Notes: a model not told the origin generated them from the sequence alone. Counted from the first letter of the stretch, positions 1 through 8,401 are shown. The stretch: 27,764 nucleotides of DNA from Desulfobacteraceae bacterium (GCA_003599475.1 QZKK01000086.1:1-27764), one strand, 5' to 3'. Program-made: numbers and translations.

Positions 1-268
1 GTGACGAATTTACTTGCTCAGGACTTAGTGCCGAGCAAGCAATTATATCTACCCAGTGCCTGATAATACGTCACAATAATTGCGCGTCGAAGCACTTAGC
101 CTATTGAGGCGCGAAGTCATTTCGGCCCCGGAATGACGATACAAGCAGATTATCGGCTTTATACGTGAACGACATATTCAGGCTTTGAAATTGCGCCATC
201 GGTTGAACCTGTTAACGCTTGACCGCAGCCGGCTGCAACAATCCGTATGATGCATCCTCGGATCATGG
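1..268. other. Non-coding stretch before the first gene
   Basis: I see no convincing gene here. Two stem-loops are visible. The first pairs CTTGCTC (13-19) with GAGCAAG (33-39), plus GG/CC, around an 8-nt loop; no T-run follows, so it is a poor terminator. The second is the GTCATTTCGG palindrome listed separately. GTGACG at the very start recurs inverted as CGTCAC at 69-74. This may be the 3' flank of a gene left of the window. Confidence 0.4.
116..137. repeat. REP-like palindrome (GTCATTtCGG..CCGGAATGAC)
   Basis: GTCATTTCGG (116-125) is followed after CC by CCGGAATGAC (128-137). The arms are inverted copies with a single mismatch, so this folds into a tight 10-bp hairpin. The same GTCAT.CCGG/CCGGAATGAC core recurs inside the larger element at 8452-8576, so it is probably a dispersed family. 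That it is mobile or multicopy genome-wide is inference. Confidence 0.45.
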
Positions 269-1450
269 ATGCCCCTGAACTGCATCGAATTGAAAAACAT
301 GCGCGCATCGAGAATCCGCCCGGTATTTCTTTTGTTCGCTGTCGTTCCTGCAATCCTCTATTTCGGTTTGCAGCCCAGGGGCTACGACTTCACAAACGCC
401 GTGCAGCGGCTTGAAGATCGGCCGGGGTTGCGGTTCGACAGGCACGGAATCGCTTACGCCGACCGGCTTCCACCCATCGTAACCGAAGAGTTCTCAATCG
501 AAATCGCCATAAAGCCCGACAACAGGCCGCACAGGGGTTTCAACCTGATCTTGCTTTTTCATGGCGGCGATGATCGGACCCAGTTGCTTATGGGGCAATG
601 GCAATCCCAGATCATCCTCATGAACGGTGACGACTATCGGCACAAAAGAAGACTCCCTCGAATCTCGTTCGATACATCGAGAGTCAACGCCCGCGAGATG
701 TTGGTGACCGCGACCTCGGGGCCCAAGGGAACGCAGATCTTCGTCAACGGCGAGCTGTTGGCATCGAAGGAAAACATGATGCTGAGGATTCCGAGGAAAT
801 CTGACGGCGGGATCAGACTCGTGATCGGAAACTCGGTCTACGGCAGGCACTCCTGGACGGGTGAAATCTATGGCCTGGCACTCTATCAGAATATCGTCTC
901 GGAACAGGAGATTGCCGAACGCTTTCGCAGATGGGATTCGAAAGCAGGCTTTCCCGATGATGCCGGGGGTGCGAATCCAGATCTGTTGTACCTGTTCGAC
1001 GAGTCCGGCGACCGCACGATTCATGAACATGCGGGGCGTGCATCCCCCCTGAGAATACCGGAACGATTCACGGTATTGAAGGGGAAATTTCTCTCTTTCC
1101 AGATCGTCAACTTCGACAATCTCCGGGACCCGATCTTCGATATATGCATCAATACGTTCGGCTTCATTCCGATCGGTTTTCTCTTTGCCCTGGTCTTAAG
1201 GGTCGCGGGGGGCCGCTTCGTTCGCTTCAGTCTCTTGGGGGCCGTTTTCGCCGGGTTTTTGCTGAGCCTTTCGATCGAGACCGCTCAAGCCTGGCTGCCC
1301 TCGAGGCATTCGAGCGCCCTGGATCTGTCATTCAATACGCTCGGCACATTCGCAGGCGCGTGGGCCGGTATAAAGAAACTGGAATTGCGGGCGCCGAGCG
1401 CGGACGGCGGCTTCAGCAGAGGCAGGAAGCGGTCCAAAGCGCTCGATTGA
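269..1450 (+). CDS. LamG-like/VanZ-like membrane protein
   Basis: A 393-residue protein with an N-terminal membrane anchor (about residues 17-36). An extracytoplasmic segment follows (about 45-235) with the look of a concanavalin A-like LamG fold, including a short FVNGELLASKE strand pair and a WTGEIYGLALYQ strand near its end. The C-terminal VanZ-like region (about 285-372) has three hydrophobic helices and the family pattern E..QAWLP.R..S..DL.FN.LG. VanZ domains are membrane domains of unclear biochemistry, named after a teicoplanin-resistance gene. LamG suggests carbohydrate or surface-polymer binding, so a cell-envelope role is inferred. The start is uncertain: the in-frame ATG at 299 sits closer to the anchor, and neither has a good ribosome site. 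The next gene follows 38 nt downstream on the same strand. Confidence 0.75.
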   Translation: MPLNCIELKNMRASRIRPVFLLFAVVPAILYFGLQPRGYDFTNAVQRLEDRPGLRFDRHGIAYADRLPPIVTEEFSIEIAIKPDNRPHRGFNLILLFHGGDDRTQLLMGQWQSQIILMNGDDYRHKRRLPRISFDTSRVNAREMLVTATSGPKGTQIFVNGELLASKENMMLRIPRKSDGGIRLVIGNSVYGRHSWTGEIYGLALYQNIVSEQEIAERFRRWDSKAGFPDDAGGANPDLLYLFDESGDRTIHEHAGRASPLRIPERFTVLKGKFLSFQIVNFDNLRDPIFDICINTFGFIPIGFLFALVLRVAGGRFVRFSLLGAVFAGFLLSLSIETAQAWLPSRHSSALDLSFNTLGTFAGAWAGIKKLELRAPSADGGFSRGRKRSKALD

Positions 1451-1488
1451 ATTCACGAAACCACCGGGAGCGGAAAGGAGCCCAACCG

Positions 1489-2514
1489 ATGGGAATTATC
1501 GTTGATAAAGGCGGAAAGACCCGAAAACTCCGGGCCGCAATGGCAGGCACCGGAGACATCACCTATAATCACCTTGTCGCATGGAAACGGCTGGATGATG
1601 TCGAGGTTGTCGCAATCAGCGCGCCGAGCACGGTTCGAGCGCCGGCCCGGGCCAAAGAATTCGGAATCCCCGCAGTCTACCGGGATACGGCGGAAATGCT
1701 CGACCGGGAAAGGCCGGATATTCTTGATATCGCCTCCCCGAGAGAGTTTCATGCCGAACACGTAAGACTTGCCGCAGCCCGGGGAATCGACGTACTGTGT
1801 CAGAAACCCCTGACAAACACGCTCGATGAAGCCGAAAGACTGGTCGATGAGGTCGAGGGCTCGATGCGTTTGATGGTTCACGACAATAGACGATTCCGGT
1901 CCGATTTTCGGCAGATCGGCAGATGGATACGAGAAGATAAGACGGGAGATGTTCTGCAGTGTCAGATGCTCATGCACCGGTCCGGTTTCCTGCCGGATAA
2001 AGACGGCCGCCGCCCTGCGGTTGTCCGCTCCCCTGCAATGGGAACGCTGTCACGGCTGCTGATCGCAGAGACGCTGATCCATCAGTTGGACGTTCTGCGC
2101 TACCTGATCGGTCCTTTGAGAATCATCGCCGCCCGCGCCCTTCGCACCGAAGCCGATATGCCCGGTGAGACTCTGGCCACGCTTTTCATGGAAACGCCGG
2201 TCCATGCCCCGGTGGTGCTGGCCGGCAGCTTCGTCGCTCCGGGACTCGGGGTGGTTGTTTCAGACAGGCTGGAACTGATCGGGACGAGGGCAAGTATCTT
2301 TCTAGAAGGCGGGGAGCTCAGAATGCTCGGCTCCGAAGAGTGCACCCTTACTTACGACATGAAGAAAGAATACCAGACGTGTTTCGATGCCGCCATCGCA
2401 CATTTTGTCGAATGCATCCGAACGGGCAAACCTTTTGAAAGCGACGCAAGAGACAACCTGGAAACGCTCCGCCTTGTCGAGGACGCATATCAGGCAGCGA
2501 ATCTGGACAGCTAA
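1489..2514 (+). CDS. Gfo/Idh/MocA family oxidoreductase
   Basis: A 341-residue NAD(P)-dependent dehydrogenase of the Gfo/Idh/MocA family, which usually oxidises hydroxyl groups of sugars, inositols or related polyols. The N-terminal Rossmann fold has AGTGDITYNHL where the family has GxGxxxxxH. The usual EKP motif after the Rossmann fold appears as CQKPLT, a known variant. IHQLDVLRYLIG supplies the H..D pair of the substrate domain. The reading frame is open back to 1144, but that part overlaps the previous gene; the ATG at 1489 follows an AAAGGAG ribosome site (1474-1480) and aligns with the family N-terminus. The substrate is unknown. The closeness to the TTT transporter and DHDPS-type aldolase suggests a hydroxy- or sugar-acid theme, but there are 300 nt between them. 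Confidence 0.88.
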   Translation: MGIIVDKGGKTRKLRAAMAGTGDITYNHLVAWKRLDDVEVVAISAPSTVRAPARAKEFGIPAVYRDTAEMLDRERPDILDIASPREFHAEHVRLAAARGIDVLCQKPLTNTLDEAERLVDEVEGSMRLMVHDNRRFRSDFRQIGRWIREDKTGDVLQCQMLMHRSGFLPDKDGRRPAVVRSPAMGTLSRLLIAETLIHQLDVLRYLIGPLRIIAARALRTEADMPGETLATLFMETPVHAPVVLAGSFVAPGLGVVVSDRLELIGTRASIFLEGGELRMLGSEECTLTYDMKKEYQTCFDAAIAHFVECIRTGKPFESDARDNLETLRLVEDAYQAANLDS

Positions 2515-2814
2515 AGATCCGGTCTAGAGAACCCGGCTTTGCCGCGCTCCGGCAGCTTCGGTGTTACATATCGAAATATCCGCTGAGTTTGCGGAAACAA
2601 GCCCCCGGCTTAGACCGCAGCGCACTCTCTTGACCCGCGTTCTTCGCTTTGCCTTCCCATGAAATGGGACCGCTGAAGTTTTGTATTGAAAATCGATACA
2701 TTTCACAGTAATGAACAAAACGAAAGGCTTCGGGATCTTTCCATCCACGATGGCTCTGTGCAACACGTCGATATTGAATGAATCTCCGATAACCAAAATC
2801 TAAGGAGGATGTAC
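2515..2814. other. Intergenic region upstream of the TTT operon
   Basis: No gene is supported; the two short antisense frames here have no recognisable family features. The stretch holds two palindromes (2656-2670 and 2683-2701, listed separately) and ends with a strong AAGGAGG ribosome site at 2802-2808 for tctC. No clear sigma-70 promoter pair stands out, so the operon promoter remains unlocated. Confidence 0.4.
2656..2701. promoter_or_regulatory. Two operator-like palindromes upstream of tctC
   Basis: TCCCAT-gaa-ATGGGA (2656-2670) is a perfect 6-bp inverted repeat. TGTATTGA-aaa-TCGATACA (2683-2701) is a 19-bp imperfect palindrome with arms TGTATnGA/TCnATACA, 7 of 8 positions matching in each arm. 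FCD-type GntR repressors often bind TTGTATACAA-like sites, so the second could be a GntR operator. It lies about 115 bp before the tctC start. Function is inferred from position and symmetry only. Confidence 0.4.
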
Positions 2815-3795
2815 ATGAAAACGAACCCGTCGAGAGCTTTCCGAACACTCCTTTTTATCGGGATCGGGCTTGTTCTGCTGGCCCCCGCGGTTTCCCTTTC
2901 GGCCGACTACCCGACCAAACCCGTCAACGTCGTGGTGACCTTTCCCCCCGGGGGAACCCTGGATATGAGCACCCGGATCCTTGCGGCCAAGGCGGAGAAA
3001 TTCCTCGGCCAGCCCCTGCTCGTCTCCAACGTGGGCGGCGGCGCGGGCTCCGTCGCTCTGGGGCAGATCGCCAAGAAACGGGCAGACGGCTACGAGATCG
3101 CAAGCTGCGCCAGTACAGGGCTTATCCGGATCCCCCAGCTCAGGGCCGTACCATACAGCCATGAGGATTTCATCCCCATCATGCACTATGCCGCGGTTCA
3201 GTCCGGCCTCGTGGTCAAATCCGATTCCCCATACAAGTCGCTCAAGGATCTGGTGGAGTTCGCCAAGAAAAACCCCGGGAAGGTCACCTATGCCACTTCC
3301 GGAGCCGGATCCCCCATGCACATGGCCATGGAGTTCATCGCCGGCAAGGAAGGGATCCAGTGGACCCATGTGCCTTATGCCGGAGGCGCACCCGGCCTCG
3401 CCGCCCTGTTGGGCGGACATGTCACGGCCATGTCCGACAGCACCGAATGGATTCCCCACGTGAAGGAAGGGTCGCTTCGGCTCATCGCAACCCACGGAGA
3501 GAAGCGGATGACGAGCTTTCCCGACGTTCCAACCCTGCGGGATCTTGGCTACGACTTCATCAACGAGACCGTCTTCATGTTCGCCGCTGTAAAGGGGACT
3601 CCTCCGGAGGCGGTAAAGAAGCTGAACGAGGCCTTGCATAAGGCCATGGACGATCCTGAGTTTATCAAGACCATCCGCAATATCGAATTCGAAGTTTCCT
3701 ACCGCAATTCCGAGGATACCCGCAAATACCTGGAGGATGCTTACAATCGGTTCGGCGAGTTGATCAAGAAGCTCGGCATCCAAAAGGCGCAGTAA
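2815..3795 (+). CDS. tctC: TTT transporter substrate-binding protein (TctC/Bug family)
   Basis: A 326-residue periplasmic solute receptor of the tripartite tricarboxylate transporter system, which captures organic anions for the TctA/TctB membrane part. A signal peptide spans about residues 1-30 and ends near LSADYPTKPVNVVVTFPPGG, the typical mature start of the family. The receptor signature regions are present: PPGGTLDMSTRILA, YATSGAGSPMHMAMEF, THVPYAGGAPGLAALLGGHV and PTLRDLGYDF. An ATG at 2809 is also in frame, but it directly abuts the AAGGAGG ribosome site (2802-2808); the ATG at 2815 has correct spacing. It is the first gene of a tight operon (20 nt to tctB). The ligand cannot be read from the sequence; the family binds di- and tricarboxylates, aromatic acids and nicotinate-like compounds. 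Confidence 0.93.
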   Translation: MKTNPSRAFRTLLFIGIGLVLLAPAVSLSADYPTKPVNVVVTFPPGGTLDMSTRILAAKAEKFLGQPLLVSNVGGGAGSVALGQIAKKRADGYEIASCASTGLIRIPQLRAVPYSHEDFIPIMHYAAVQSGLVVKSDSPYKSLKDLVEFAKKNPGKVTYATSGAGSPMHMAMEFIAGKEGIQWTHVPYAGGAPGLAALLGGHVTAMSDSTEWIPHVKEGSLRLIATHGEKRMTSFPDVPTLRDLGYDFINETVFMFAAVKGTPPEAVKKLNEALHKAMDDPEFIKTIRNIEFEVSYRNSEDTRKYLEDAYNRFGELIKKLGIQKAQ

Positions 3796-3815
3796 AGCGG
3801 GAAGCCTGAGAACGA

Positions 3816-4268
3816 ATGAAGCGCTATAACCTGACAAGCAGCCTCTTCTGGCTGCTTGTCTCCATCCTGGTGTTCGCCGAATCCCTTCGATTGGGAGCGG
3901 GAACCCTGCAAAACCCCGGCATGGGTTTCATGACGATGGGGGCCTCGGCGATCCTGGGGATCCTTTCGCTGGTCCTGCTTGCCCAGACTTCCTTTCGAAA
4001 AGAGCAAAGAGAAGCCCCGGCTCCCTCCTGGGGAATGTGGCAACGGGTGGTCTTCGTGATCGCCATGCTGACCGTCTATTCCCTGGTGATGCCAAGGCTC
4101 GGGTATCTCATCAGCACCTTTGTCCTTTTGAGCGTTCTTTTCCGGATCCTCGAGGAAAAAAAGACCTGGTCCATATTCGTCGCCGCATTCCTGGCCACCC
4201 TGCTTTCGTATGTGGTTTTTTCCAAATGGCTCAACTGTCAGTTCCCGGACGGCCTGTTCGGGTTCTGA
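3816..4268 (+). CDS. tctB: TTT transporter small membrane subunit TctB
   Basis: A 150-residue membrane protein with four hydrophobic segments (about residues 7-25, 38-56, 78-100 and 115-137), the size and topology of TctB. The text ..LGAGTLQNPGMGFMTMGASAILGILSLVLL.. is typical of the family N-terminus (the 'P..GPGFFP' region). TctB pairs with TctA in the inner membrane; its precise part in transport is poorly known. It is the second gene of the operon, 20 nt after tctC and 9 nt before tctA. Identification rests on context as much as on motif, because TctB proteins diverge strongly. Confidence 0.88.
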   Translation: MKRYNLTSSLFWLLVSILVFAESLRLGAGTLQNPGMGFMTMGASAILGILSLVLLAQTSFRKEQREAPAPSWGMWQRVVFVIAMLTVYSLVMPRLGYLISTFVLLSVLFRILEEKKTWSIFVAAFLATLLSYVVFSKWLNCQFPDGLFGF

Positions 4269-4277
4269 GGGGGAAGA

Positions 4278-5783
4278 GTGGAATTTTTCGACAGCATCCT
4301 TTATGGTTTCCAGGTCACTTTTCAACCCTTGAACATCCTTTTCTGCGGAATCGGAGTCCTGGTCGGCACCATGGTCGGCGTGCTTCCGGGCATCGGACCG
4401 GCCGGCGCCATGGCTCTGCTTCTTCCGGCAACCTTCCAGTTTTCGCCGACTTCCACGCTCATTTTGCTTGCCGGCATCTATTACGGGGTCCAGTACGGGG
4501 GATCGACCACCTCCATTCTGGTCAATATCCCGGGGGAGGCCTCCACGGTCATCACCTGCATCGACGGACACCAGATGGCCCGCCAGGGGAGAGCCGGCCC
4601 CGCCCTGGGGATCGCCGCCTGGGGATCGTTCATCGCCGGAACCATCTCCAATATCGGCCTGATGATCGTGGCCGTCCCGCTTGCCCGTGCGGCCCTCGCC
4701 CTGGGCCCTCCCGAGTATTTCGCACTGATGTGCATGGGGCTGATTGTCGTCACCTATCTGGCCCAGGGGTCCGTCATAAAGGCCGTCATGATGGCCCTGG
4801 TGGGGATCATTCTGGGAAGCATCGGACTCGATCTGATCTCGGGGATGCCCCGGTTCACCCTTGGAATCGACGAACTGACCGATGGGGTGGGAATCATCCC
4901 GCTGGTCATGGGACTTTTCGGAATCAGCGAGATTCTCGAGAACCTGGAGCGAACCTGTCAGCGGGAGATCTTCAAGACCCGTGTGAAGAACCTCTGGCCG
5001 TCCGTCAAGGACTGGGTCCAGGCCAGGTGGGCCATCGCCCGCGGATCGATCCTCGGTTTCGTCCTGGGGATTCTGCCGGGCGGCGGCGCGGTGATCGCCT
5101 CTTTTGTCTCCTACTCCGTGGAAAAGAAGATCTCCAAGACTCCCGAGCGGTTCGGCAAGGGGGCGATCGAGGGAGTGGCCGGGCCGGAGTCCGCCAACAA
5201 TGCGGCCGCCGGGGGCTCGCTGATTCCGCTTCTATCCCTCGGAATTCCCCCCAATCCGATCATGGCCATCTTCTTTTCAGCTCTGATCATCCATGGGATC
5301 CAGCCGGGACCTCTTCTGATCCGGGACCATCCGGATCTTTTCTGGGGGCTGGTTGCAAGCCTCTATCTGGGAAACGCGCTTCTGCTCATCCTGAACCTCC
5401 CTTTGATCGGGATCTGGGTCAAGGTGCTGGAGATCCCGTACAAAATCCTTTTCCCGCTGCTGCTTCTCTTTTGCCTGATCGGATCCTACAGCGTCCATAA
5501 CGTGATCTTCGATCTCTACGTGATGCTCTTCTTCGGTGTCGTGGGCTGGGTCATGAGAAAGTTCGGCTACGAAGGGGCTCCCCTGATCCTGGCCTTCGTG
5601 CTGGGCCCGATGCTGGAAAATGCGCTTCGCCAGTCCCTTCTCATCTCCGGGGGGAGCTTTCTGATTTTTGTCACACGCCCCATCTCCGCCATAGCCCTGG
5701 TTGTTGTTTTCCTGCTCCTGCTTTCAAACCTTCTTCCCTATTTCAAGAAGCGGCGCAAACAATATGAGCAGTTTCAGGAGTGA
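4278..5783 (+). CDS. tctA: TTT transporter large permease TctA
   Basis: A 501-residue permease with about eleven to twelve membrane helices, the usual length for TctA. Diagnostic stretches are VLPGIGPAGAMALLLP near residue 35, YYGVQYGGSTTSILVNIPGE near 70, and the second-half repeat LGILPGGGAVIASFVSY with GPESANNAAAGGSLIPLLSLGIP. It forms the translocation path of the secondary carrier fed by TctC. The start is GTG at 4278, preceded by a GGGGAAG ribosome site. A long open frame (4037-5500) in another phase is a GC-codon shadow. The downstream aldolase gene begins 67 nt later. Confidence 0.95.
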   Translation: MEFFDSILYGFQVTFQPLNILFCGIGVLVGTMVGVLPGIGPAGAMALLLPATFQFSPTSTLILLAGIYYGVQYGGSTTSILVNIPGEASTVITCIDGHQMARQGRAGPALGIAAWGSFIAGTISNIGLMIVAVPLARAALALGPPEYFALMCMGLIVVTYLAQGSVIKAVMMALVGIILGSIGLDLISGMPRFTLGIDELTDGVGIIPLVMGLFGISEILENLERTCQREIFKTRVKNLWPSVKDWVQARWAIARGSILGFVLGILPGGGAVIASFVSYSVEKKISKTPERFGKGAIEGVAGPESANNAAAGGSLIPLLSLGIPPNPIMAIFFSALIIHGIQPGPLLIRDHPDLFWGLVASLYLGNALLLILNLPLIGIWVKVLEIPYKILFPLLLLFCLIGSYSVHNVIFDLYVMLFFGVVGWVMRKFGYEGAPLILAFVLGPMLENALRQSLLISGGSFLIFVTRPISAIALVVVFLLLLSNLLPYFKKRRKQYEQFQE

Positions 5784-5850
5784 CATGAACGACGGCCCGA
5801 TACACCCGGACGGTAACAATCAAATCGAACATCTGCGAGGAGGAAACGGA

Positions 5851-6738
5851 ATGAATACATCCTTTATCCGTGGGATCATCCCGGCAATGATCACACCGAT
5901 GACCGAAGACGAACGCCTGGATGAAAAAGGATTCAAACGTCTTATCGATGGCCTGATCGGAGCCGGGGTTCACGGCATCTTTACCGTTGGAACCGCAGGA
6001 GAATTCTGGGCGTTGACCCTGGAGGAGAAAAAGACCGTATTCGAATGGACGGTTCAGATGACCGGCAAGCGATGCCCGGTCTACTTGGGCACCTGCGCGA
6101 ACAGTACCCGGGAAGCCGTGCTGCTTTCCGAATATGCACAAAGGGCGGGGGCGGACTGCGTCTCCGTTTTAACCCCCAGCTATATCACCCCCAGCCAGGA
6201 CCAGCTTTTCGAGCATTATGCGGCCATCGCCGGGGCGGTCGATATTCCGATTCTCCTTTACAACCTTCCTGCACGGACGGGGAATAGAATTTCGGTACAA
6301 TTGGCGGTTCGACTGGCTGAAAGATTCGACAACATCGTCGGCATCAAGGACAGCTCCGGCGATTTCTCGAATGCCATGGCGCTTCTTGACAGCGCACCTC
6401 CGAGCTTCCGGTTGGTCATGGGAAACGACGCCATGATTTTACCCGCCCTCATGCTCGGGGCCTCCGCCGCCATTGCCGCTACAGCAAACGTAGCGCCGGA
6501 GATCGCAGTGGGCATTTACGAAAATTTCATCAAGGGAGATATCGAAGCAGCCAGAGATTTTCAGAGGCGCCTGACCCCCATCCGAAACCTCTTCGCCCTC
6601 GGAACCCACCCGGCCATGCTGAAAGCGGGAGCCGAAATGGCCGGTTATGCCGGTGGTCCCCCACGGGCTCCGGTCGGCAGGCTGACAGAATCCGAAAGGA
6701 AAAAACTGACGGAAGTTTTGACCGGCATCGGCAGATAA
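5851..6738 (+). CDS. Dihydrodipicolinate synthase / N-acetylneuraminate lyase family aldolase
   Basis: A 295-residue class I aldolase or dehydratase of the DapA/NanA TIM-barrel family. The Schiff-base lysine is K166 in GIKDSSGD, the catalytic tyrosine is Y137 in LLYNLPARTG, and the GTAGE (47-51) loop matches the GTTGE carboxylate-binding loop. R142 matches the arginine that binds the substrate carboxylate in DHDPS. Members act on pyruvate-forming aldol reactions or on keto-deoxy sugar acids. Location after a carboxylate importer suggests catabolism rather than lysine synthesis, but this is inference. A second in-frame ATG at 5785 also has a ribosome site (CAGGAG), giving a 22-residue extension; GAGGAGG before 5851 and the family N-terminus favour 5851. 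Confidence 0.92.
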   Translation: MNTSFIRGIIPAMITPMTEDERLDEKGFKRLIDGLIGAGVHGIFTVGTAGEFWALTLEEKKTVFEWTVQMTGKRCPVYLGTCANSTREAVLLSEYAQRAGADCVSVLTPSYITPSQDQLFEHYAAIAGAVDIPILLYNLPARTGNRISVQLAVRLAERFDNIVGIKDSSGDFSNAMALLDSAPPSFRLVMGNDAMILPALMLGASAAIAATANVAPEIAVGIYENFIKGDIEAARDFQRRLTPIRNLFALGTHPAMLKAGAEMAGYAGGPPRAPVGRLTESERKKLTEVLTGIGR

Positions 6739-6939
6739 GCGGGCTTCGTTCTGCCAGAAGAAGAAGCTGGCTTCCGCATTCGGCCGGAATCCCCGACATT
6801 CACGCTTCAGGAGCGAAAAAGTGCGAAGGAACTTTCACCGCGGAAAGGTTTGTCGGCTCGGCCCCTCAGGAATCTGCTGATCTTCCATATCCGATCATAT
6901 CCGGGCATGCGATGAGGAGTCCATCGGATTCGTCGAGAT

Positions 6940-7281
6940 TCATATCATCTTTGCCAGCCGAAGCCTGTACTCCGTGACCAGGAGCCGAACATTCGAAGGA
7001 AGATTCTCTCTCAGCCGGTCGAGGACATTCCACATCTGCTCACCCGGGGCGTCCCAGATATCCGCTTCAACCGTGCAGCTATTCGACAACAAAGCGCATT
7101 TCGTATTCGCAGCGGCGACCCCGCGGAGGTCCGGAGAATTGAGTTCCTTCCCCACGATTCCCTCGATCATCCGCTTCCGATGATCCTGAGCATAAAGGAG
7201 TGCAATCAGAAAAGCCAATGGGGCCGCTATGAATACGAATCCTATGATTAATTTGCCTAGTGAAATCATTAAGTCTGTCAT
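6940..7281 (-). CDS. Small single-pass membrane protein of unknown function
   Basis: A 113-residue protein not recognised. One hydrophobic helix (about residues 8-31, LGKLIIGFVFIAAPLAFLIALLY) is followed by a basic stretch DHRKR, so the rest (about 80 residues) would be cytoplasmic. That part has a compact predicted alpha/beta look, with CTVEADIWDAPGEQMWNVLDRLRENLPSNVRLLV. The gene starts 54 nt after the stop of the GntR gene and on the same strand, suggesting co-transcription, as is common for YtrA-like GntR regulators with membrane partners. The ribosome site is weak. It may be a real accessory gene; family support cannot be judged here. Confidence 0.55.
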   Translation of the reverse strand: MTDLMISLGKLIIGFVFIAAPLAFLIALLYAQDHRKRMIEGIVGKELNSPDLRGVAAANTKCALLSNSCTVEADIWDAPGEQMWNVLDRLRENLPSNVRLLVTEYRLRLAKMI

Positions 7282-7335
7282 TTTGATTCTCGCTGTTTCG
7301 TTGTTAAAGGTGAACCTGCAATTCTTCGTTTCGAT

Positions 7336-8379
7336 TCATTTTGCAGATTTGAATTTCTTAAAGCTTACGCTGTCTTGCCGATCCAATGCTTCTGACGGAT
7401 TCCCTTCTGTGGCCGAAAGATCATCGAGGCGCGACAGGAGCATCTCGATTCCCGCCCTGTCCAATCTTCGGTCATCTACGACGATCTCCTTGTCCGGAGG
7501 GGCTATCGCCCGAATCTTTTGTTCCACCAAAATAGAGCAAACGATCACCGAGACCTCATCGATTATTTTCTTGAGACTCTCTTCATCCTGACCGCAGCCC
7601 AGCACGAGATGGAGATGCTTCAAGCCGGCATTCTCGATGGACAGCTTCAAATTCTCCGATCCCGTCCACTCATTGCAGGCCACGCCGACTTTTGTCCCTT
7701 CCGGAAGCGAAGTCAGACGCATCAGAGTCTCCAAACCCGCCTCGATCAAAAGCCCCATGACCTCGACGCCGGTCTTGGCCAATAAGGCTTTGACTTCGTG
7801 GATGTGGTAAAATGTCGTAACGACAAGAGCATATCGTTTGATTGATTCCGGTGTCCGTCTTATCGTTCTCTTGAGATCCGCCAGCAGGATGCCATCTACC
7901 TGGACGGATAAAGCCTCATTGAGTTCTGCTCTGAAGAGGCCGATTTGCGGTCGGTTGCATTCCACGAAAAGAAGCTTTGGGCGTGGCAACGGGTCGCTGT
8001 TCGGAGCCGTTTTGGTTCTGGCATAAAGAGTCGATGATAATTCCTCCGGACTGAATCCCATCTGTTTCGCTTTTTCGAGAGCCTCATCCACAATCCTCAC
8101 GAGTGCCTGCATTTTATTGATGCTCGTTTTTGTCTGAATTCCTTCGATAGATACAAATGTTCCCTTTCCGCGCTCACAGGAAAGATATCCGTCCCGCTGC
8201 AGTTCCGTAAAGACCTTGGATACGGTATTTCTGTTGATCCTTAAAAACCCGGCCAGTTGCCTGACGGTGGGAAGCTGGGCGCCCGTCTGAAGCTGCCCTG
8301 TCTCGATCAGGTGCGCAAGTTGAGACTTCAACTGAACATACAGAGGGATTCGATCCTTCGGATTGAGCTTCAATTCCAT
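7336..8379 (-). CDS. GntR-family regulator with large C-terminal domain
   Basis: A 347-residue regulator. Residues 1-75 form a clear GntR winged helix (PLYVQLKSQLAHLIETGQL, LPTVRQLAGFLRINRNTVSKVF, LSCERGKGTFVS). The rest (about 105-335) is unlike the short tail of YtrA proteins and unlike FCD, UTRA or MocR domains. It has alternating beta/alpha text (KLLFVECNRPQIGLFRAEL, YALVVTTFYHIHEV, GTKVGVACNEWTGSENL) resembling a periplasmic-binding or LacI-type sensor domain. An effector-binding role is inferred. An operator-like palindrome overlaps its own -10 box, which points to autoregulation. The ribosome site is AGGAAAGGA upstream of the ATG. Confidence 0.85.
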   Translation of the reverse strand: MELKLNPKDRIPLYVQLKSQLAHLIETGQLQTGAQLPTVRQLAGFLRINRNTVSKVFTELQRDGYLSCERGKGTFVSIEGIQTKTSINKMQALVRIVDEALEKAKQMGFSPEELSSTLYARTKTAPNSDPLPRPKLLFVECNRPQIGLFRAELNEALSVQVDGILLADLKRTIRRTPESIKRYALVVTTFYHIHEVKALLAKTGVEVMGLLIEAGLETLMRLTSLPEGTKVGVACNEWTGSENLKLSIENAGLKHLHLVLGCGQDEESLKKIIDEVSVIVCSILVEQKIRAIAPPDKEIVVDDRRLDRAGIEMLLSRLDDLSATEGNPSEALDRQDSVSFKKFKSAK

Positions 8380-8401
8380 ATGAAAATCGGGTCCTTTCCT
8401 A

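Noticed and set aside
494..1030. 178-codon antisense frame
   Set aside because: It lies entirely opposite the LamG-VanZ gene; the composition is that of a shadow frame and no family motif is visible.
1144..1488. N-terminal extension of the oxidoreductase frame
   Set aside because: It overlaps the VanZ coding region in another phase, has no Gfo/Idh similarity, and the ATG at 1489 has the ribosome site.
2800..3837. 345-codon antisense frame opposite tctC
   Set aside because: Its residues are Gly/His/Asp-rich shadow text; tctC is unambiguous on the other strand.
4037..5500. 487-codon frame overlapping tctB and tctA
   Set aside because: Arg/Pro/His-rich out-of-phase reading of a GC-rich gene; tctA has all family motifs in its own frame.
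6753..6771. GCCAG/CTGGC hairpin after the aldolase gene
   Set aside because: Only five pairs with a 9-nt loop and no U-run; too weak to call a terminator.
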